Below are positions 58,901-64,000 of a stretch of 64,000 nucleotides of DNA, in pieces. The stretch spans positions 1,328,446-1,392,445 of the forward strand of contig NW_023998564.1 in assembly GCF_014805625.2 (NCBI RefSeq), given 5' to 3'. Position 1 is the stretch's first letter; each line of letters opens with the position of its first letter. The notes beneath the pieces are model-generated. The model did no database searches. It saw only the letters and a list, made by a program, of their open reading frames with translations, and was not told the origin of the DNA. The stretch comes from Glossina fuscipes (taxonomy: Eukaryota; Arthropoda; Insecta; Diptera; Glossinidae). The position numbers were made by a program, and so were the translations under genes.

Positions 58901-61900
58901 AATTTTCTCTTAATTCTTACCATATATTCGTACAAGTGCTTGAAATATAATATATAATCTTGTATATATAAGTGTATAAAAAATAAACGAATACAACAAA
59001 GAGATAGCGACAATAATTCCTTGCTAGGAGGCACTTCAGGTAGTTGTTTATTATTTTCCACAGATTTTGATGTTGAAATTATTTTGCAGATGTGAATATT
59101 TGTTAGAATAAAGTCAGAGGAATACAGCAGATATCGTGATAAAGTTTCTTTCAATGTGAGCCAGTGTTGTTATGCTGAAAGAAGGTTGGGCTGGTTAGAG
59201 TAATTGTTTCGCACTAATTTTTTCCCGTGAGCGAAATCTTTATATATAGGATTTCTCTTATACATTCATGGTTTTAACTATTTATAATATGAGATTCGAA
59301 TTGGAAATGATTGAATTTATATGCAATGAAACGAAAAGTAAAACAGTTAAGTTTCATTTCGTAAGAAGAGATCTTCTTAAAAAAGAGCGCACTTAAATTT
59401 ACTCGAAACTATAGGTTTGTTTCCGAGAAAAAAAATTCATATTCAAGCAAAAGTTTTCTTGTCTTAATAATATTATATTTATTAAATACATGTTTTAGTA
59501 AATCGGTTTCGTGATTTGGAAAAACTTTTTTATGATTCGGCGAGACTTATTCGTCTTCGTGAAGATAAAGACGCTTTGGTATAGGTTAAGATGAGCATTT
59601 AGAAGTCGAAAACACAGCCGCATATTGGGCAGCATCATAAAGAGGTTATACGTCACAAAGCAGCCATATGGTGGCTTTCGTAACTTAACATATTTATATA
59701 ATAAAAAGCTGCTGTTCGGAAGTTCCATTGTGACTATTGCTCCGGAATACCAAATGTGATGCAAAATCAAAAAGAGTAGAACTAAAAAAGATATTGTTTC
59801 CTTTTATGACTAATGAGCGGTTACAGCAGCCGCATATGCTGGTAAGGTGTTTTTATTGCAAGCACTTTTATCGCTGCTTTTCTAAAATGTAATTAGTCAA
59901 CCCCGATGAAAATTAGTTCTAGGTTATCTTGATAGGAGTGTAAAAGAAGAAGAAGAAGAGAAAAGACGAACGCAAGAAGAAGAAGACGAGCACGTTGCTT
60001 TCGTCTTCTACGAAAGTGGAGTATGAACTTTAGTGATCATTCATCTCTGCCGCTTTTGTTGAATTTTTACTCTCAGAAAATATAATAAGTGTCATAGGGT
60101 AAAACGGTTCTTATTATTAAGGTCAATGCTTTTTACACCACTTAGTATTTCACAAATGTTTTATTATACACATTTGATCCGTTTGCTTGTTCGTATGTGC
60201 GTAGTACGTATGCAGTTTTGGCAAAGAGTTTAGGAACGAAAAGCTTTTATTTTTTTAAAAAGCACAGAAATGTTAAAAAATCTATTCCGACGAAAAATAG
60301 GTAAGTATTACAAAACTGTGGCGACGATAAATCCAAGAACAGATGCATAATATACTCAATGCTTTTTCATGAACATTTTCCTCTATTGAGTCTTATTTGC
60401 GAGATGAACAAAAATGTTACTCTAAGGACTGTACACGCTTTTAAAAGTTATTCTTTCCTTCTGCTTTCTTACGGTTTAAAGGAGTTTGAGAGGGCAGCAG
60501 AGCTTGTGATTAAGTGCGGAGACACTAATTTGATTGTGTATTCTTTTGATATCCAAATAATTTATTTTAAAGCTATTCGTTTCTAAAAAAAGGAGGAAAA
60601 TTAAAGTTCAACACATATGTCCTAAGTTCGCTGGCTTTTAAAAATCTTATATTATCAAGAAATAAAATCAAAGGCTCCGTGTAAATGTTTAAGTAGAGCT
60701 TCTGAGTTTGCTGAAACTATGCGTATATAGTTGTAAATTCGTTTGAAGCAGTCCTCTCATATATTCTTTGTGCCTTTTTCGAACACACACAAACCGTCAT
60801 CATTGTCTTAGGTTTGTCATGTTTTTTTGAAAGTCGAAGGTTATCATAAATGAAGATAGAATATAGAAATTTTGACGAATATATTACGTGTTCTTAGTTT
60901 CAATTAGCCCCTGGAACTCTTCATAGAAATTCAGCTTGGAAGCTGCATTTGGCTTTGTATTTGTGTTCATATTAGGTAACGATGCAAAGAGTGCAGTCTT
61001 CGATTAATGTCATCTCTCGGCGGAATCATTTTTTTCTTCTCAACTGCAGGTCATTGATTTAGCTTTTTAGCTGCTTTTGGACTAGACAAGTCAAGATCAA
61101 TTATCGGACAGAATTACAAATAGGAACGTAAACTTACTGAAATATTAACGCATTTAGAATATCTAGACGATCAAAGGTAAATGTACGTAAGGAGAACTTG
61201 CCGGGCAGACACGGCACGAAATCATCGTACCAATGTTATAAAAGTCACTTTTTGCATAACTATTAACAAAAATTATTTTTTATTTATACAAAACAATATT
61301 AGACACGCACACATAGTAGAAACGAACGACGCAGAAAAACCACTCTTTAATATCAAGAATTGCGCTTCATTAAGAATGATTCTTGTTTTTATTTTACGAC
61401 ACAATCTATGATAAGAAAGTTGAGATAAATAAAACTATACATTATATATATTTATTTTATATGTATGCATATGTACATATGTGCTTATAAAAAGAAATCA
61501 CCCCAAACAATACTGATACGAGTCTTATCATTTCAACTAAAATTGTTCCATTCCTGGTAATGATGATTAGAGATTGTTTATGCAGAGCGCATTCGACTGT
61601 GAAATTGCCGATAACACCCAATTTGGGGAAATTTTCCTTAGTATAGTTCGAGATTGATTCTCTGTCTACTAAACAGTTTGCAATTATTAGGAGACACTTC
61701 AATAGTATTGGAACTAATGAGAGATATTCGATTAACGGTTTTCATATACGCTCAACTCTTTCGTTACACGGTAGATGTATACATTGGTGACCCCGTTAAT
61801 TCAAAATTATGTAAAAAGAGAGTTTGGTGTATTTCTGAATTATTGTTTCTTAAGGCTAACAGTGTTTAGAGCTATTAATCTTATAAATTATTTTGCTCTT

Positions 61901-64000
61901 GATATCTAGCTGATTGAGTTATCTATGAGTAATTATTTTTATCTATTACCTTTGATTGGAAGGAAATGATTCTTCCGAATCACTTCTCTTCACCAAGAAT
62001 TTTGTTTGCATGTTGCGTCTTGTGAACAATTGTTTTTTAGGCAATTGGGGTTAGTTCAATTTGGGATGATTCTCCAACTTAATGCTTCGGAACTTAAGAA
62101 AATATTTAGGATCAAAGGGATTTATTCCTATTTAAGACCTTCACAATTTTCATCTTATAATTAAAAAACAAGTAAAAACATTATAGTGGTCACTGCCTAC
62201 ATTAAAATACTTTACGCCAACATAAATGGGACGTGCTCTAAGAAATGGTCCGAGCCGGACCATTTTCAATGGCGTTCGTATGTGGGCGAATTATAGATAT
62301 TTGTTGAACACAAGATTGAAGACGGACACACAAGCTTTGGTTTTTCATGGGCAATTAATTTAACAAGAATTTTCTTAGATCAAGCGAGCTTAATATTTAT
62401 TTCAAAAGAAAAATGGGTGGGGGATATTTAGAGATATATTCAAAACTGATGAGCAATGTATGCACGATATGAAGCTTGCGATGGTCCTCGTGATGAGTAC
62501 ACAAAATTTTTAAAATATAATCGTCTTAAATTGCCATTTGTTTTCACCCTTAATTAGCTTGTGGCAATACGTGTCAAATCTTCACTTACTTATAACGTGG
62601 AACAATGAATGTAATCTAGAATGTTTCATTTCCATTTTCAAATAAGTTCAAAATTCAATTAATTTTGTTAAAAGGTTCGCACTTAATTAACACAAAATAT
62701 TGATATTTTGCCATGATAACGTCTCCAGAGTAGATACGTATGTGCATTTATAAGTAGGCAAGCAAAGGGAATGAAAAGCAATTAAAAGAAAGATGATATG
62801 ATGTACTTTTTATACGATGCACTGGTTGTAGTACAATGCTACATTAAGTTCGCATGGGTGCAATAATCAGAAGGAATTGGCATAGATCCACCGTTTAATA
62901 TGCCAATCGATCAAGAATCACTTTCTGAGTCTATCTAAGTTTGCCTATCCATTTTCACTATATTTTGATGATATTTAATGCACTGGCGAAGATGAACTCT
63001 ACTGGAAAACTTTTTCGAACACTTCCGATATATTCGCCCTGGTTTAAGAAGCCTTTGCATGAACAAATAAATTAAGCGAAATGCTGTAGAGTATTTTATG
63101 GTGCCATTGGATGTTTAATTACTTGTTTTCTAATTGAAATGTGTTTCATCGTAATACATTGAGAGTGTATATATGAAACGATATAAATTGTTGTGTAAAA
63201 GAAACAAAATATAAATTGTTTTACTTTCTTTTTGCAGTTACTATCGAAACTTTTTTTTTACTATCGAATTTTGATTTGTTTGAATTTGTAATTATTGTAT
63301 TTGTGAAATCCGGATATGCAATTCAAACAATGTAGAAACTGCGACGATTACGGTAACTTCTCGCGAAGAGGAACGCATGGAAAAGAAAGCATTTCTTTTA
63401 AATTCATAAACCCTGGCATATAGGACAACGTCAAAAACGACACTAGACATTTCAAGGAAGCGTTTTTGGTTAACCTTTTAAGCATTCCAGTTAGTAATGG
63501 ATAGAAGCATGTGTGTCGATTTAACGCAAGAAACATTTTACAATTATTTTAAAATATGATGAGTTGGTGTTTGCTTTGTAATCATGTAAACATGTTGTAG
63601 CAACACTTCACGCGTACTGTACATATCTGAACATGTTTTAAAATTATTCTCTTTCATGGAGAGAGACTCAGTCAATTTTCCCTCTCATTATGTTATTCTC
63701 CTTCAATAGGTTTTGTTTATACAGTTTTATAGGCATTGTTGAAAAACGTACCCTTAAGTAATTGAACATTTTATTATGCGATCTTTTAATTAAAAGAGTA
63801 ATCAGCTAAGTAAAGCAAAGCAGAGAAAAAATAATAAAAGAAAGCAGGAGAGAAAAACCTTTATATCAATTAATTTTCAGCCATCTTAGTATGATTTGGA
63901 AATTTAATGTAAGGAAGAAATATTTCCGAAGAGAAAATATTTTGAGAAGAATATTTTTTTAGTGCTCTTTTCAAAAACAGCGACTTACACCCATGCATGC
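55936..64000. other. AT-rich terminal 8 kb, no gene recognised
   Basis: It contains a GA run (about 56851-56869), a CA-rich stretch near 58290-58312, a GAAGAA run near 59946-59985 and many short frames, none with a recognisable motif. Intron or intergenic DNA. Confidence 0.45.

Overview
The window looks like nuclear DNA of a higher fly (Diptera, Schizophora). The evidence is its AT-rich composition, many short (50-70 bp) introns with GT..AG ends, a cinnabar orthologue very close to what I recall of the Drosophila protein, mariner, I-type and jockey-type elements, and R1/R2 elements in 28S rDNA. A tephritid or similar acalyptrate is plausible, but the species cannot be fixed from the sequence alone.

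Only one host gene looks complete: cinnabar (kynurenine 3-monooxygenase), minus strand, 20025-30786. I assembled seven exons of about 457 codons, including a short third exon and a last exon that encodes the C-terminal membrane anchor. Intron 1 is 6.1 kb and carries a 1459-bp solo LTR with a 4-bp target duplication. Intron 3 is 3.1 kb and carries a dead mariner.

Layout. 1-2.6 kb: unrecognised DNA with a 74-bp tandem repeat. 2.6-7.45 kb: a broken I-type non-LTR retrotransposon, minus strand. 8.4-9.03 kb: a LOTUS-domain gene fragment. 9.09-11.9 kb: a displaced piece of 28S rDNA holding a 5'-truncated R2, then the 74-bp stretch between the R2 and R1 sites, then the 5' end of an R1. 12.5-12.8 kb: Elp2-like WD40 relic. 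14.5-15.8 kb: Usp14-like copy, exons and introns preserved, catalytic Cys changed to Ser, both ends missing. 18.0-18.8 kb: Hsc20/HscB pseudogene. 20-30.8 kb: cinnabar. 33.6-34.3 and 39.5-40.3 kb: two copies of one dispersed repeat. 34.9-35.3 kb: ionotropic receptor fragment. 35.5-35.7 kb: nuclear copy of mitochondrial cytb. 37.19-37.35 kb: Cdk8 exon fragment. 38.06-38.43 kb: RpS24 pseudogene. 41.0-41.3 kb: LTR-element protease relic. 41.6-42.0 kb: MITE. 42.77-44.03 kb: near-intact mariner. 44.7-46.4 kb: jockey-type relic. 48 kb: second, partial copy of the intronic LTR. 52.6-53.3 kb: dead mariner. 55.3-55.9 kb: unrecognised coding relic. 56-64 kb: AT-rich DNA with nothing I can identify.

The most striking feature is that about eight unrelated gene or organelle fragments, mostly with splice sites still visible, lie in about 30 kb around cinnabar together with a displaced R2/R1-bearing 28S segment. 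This suggests repeated DNA-level capture (break-repair filler, Helitron-like capture or heterochromatin-type accretion) rather than reverse transcription of mRNAs. The hypothesis that it acts as a piRNA source locus is testable but unproven here.
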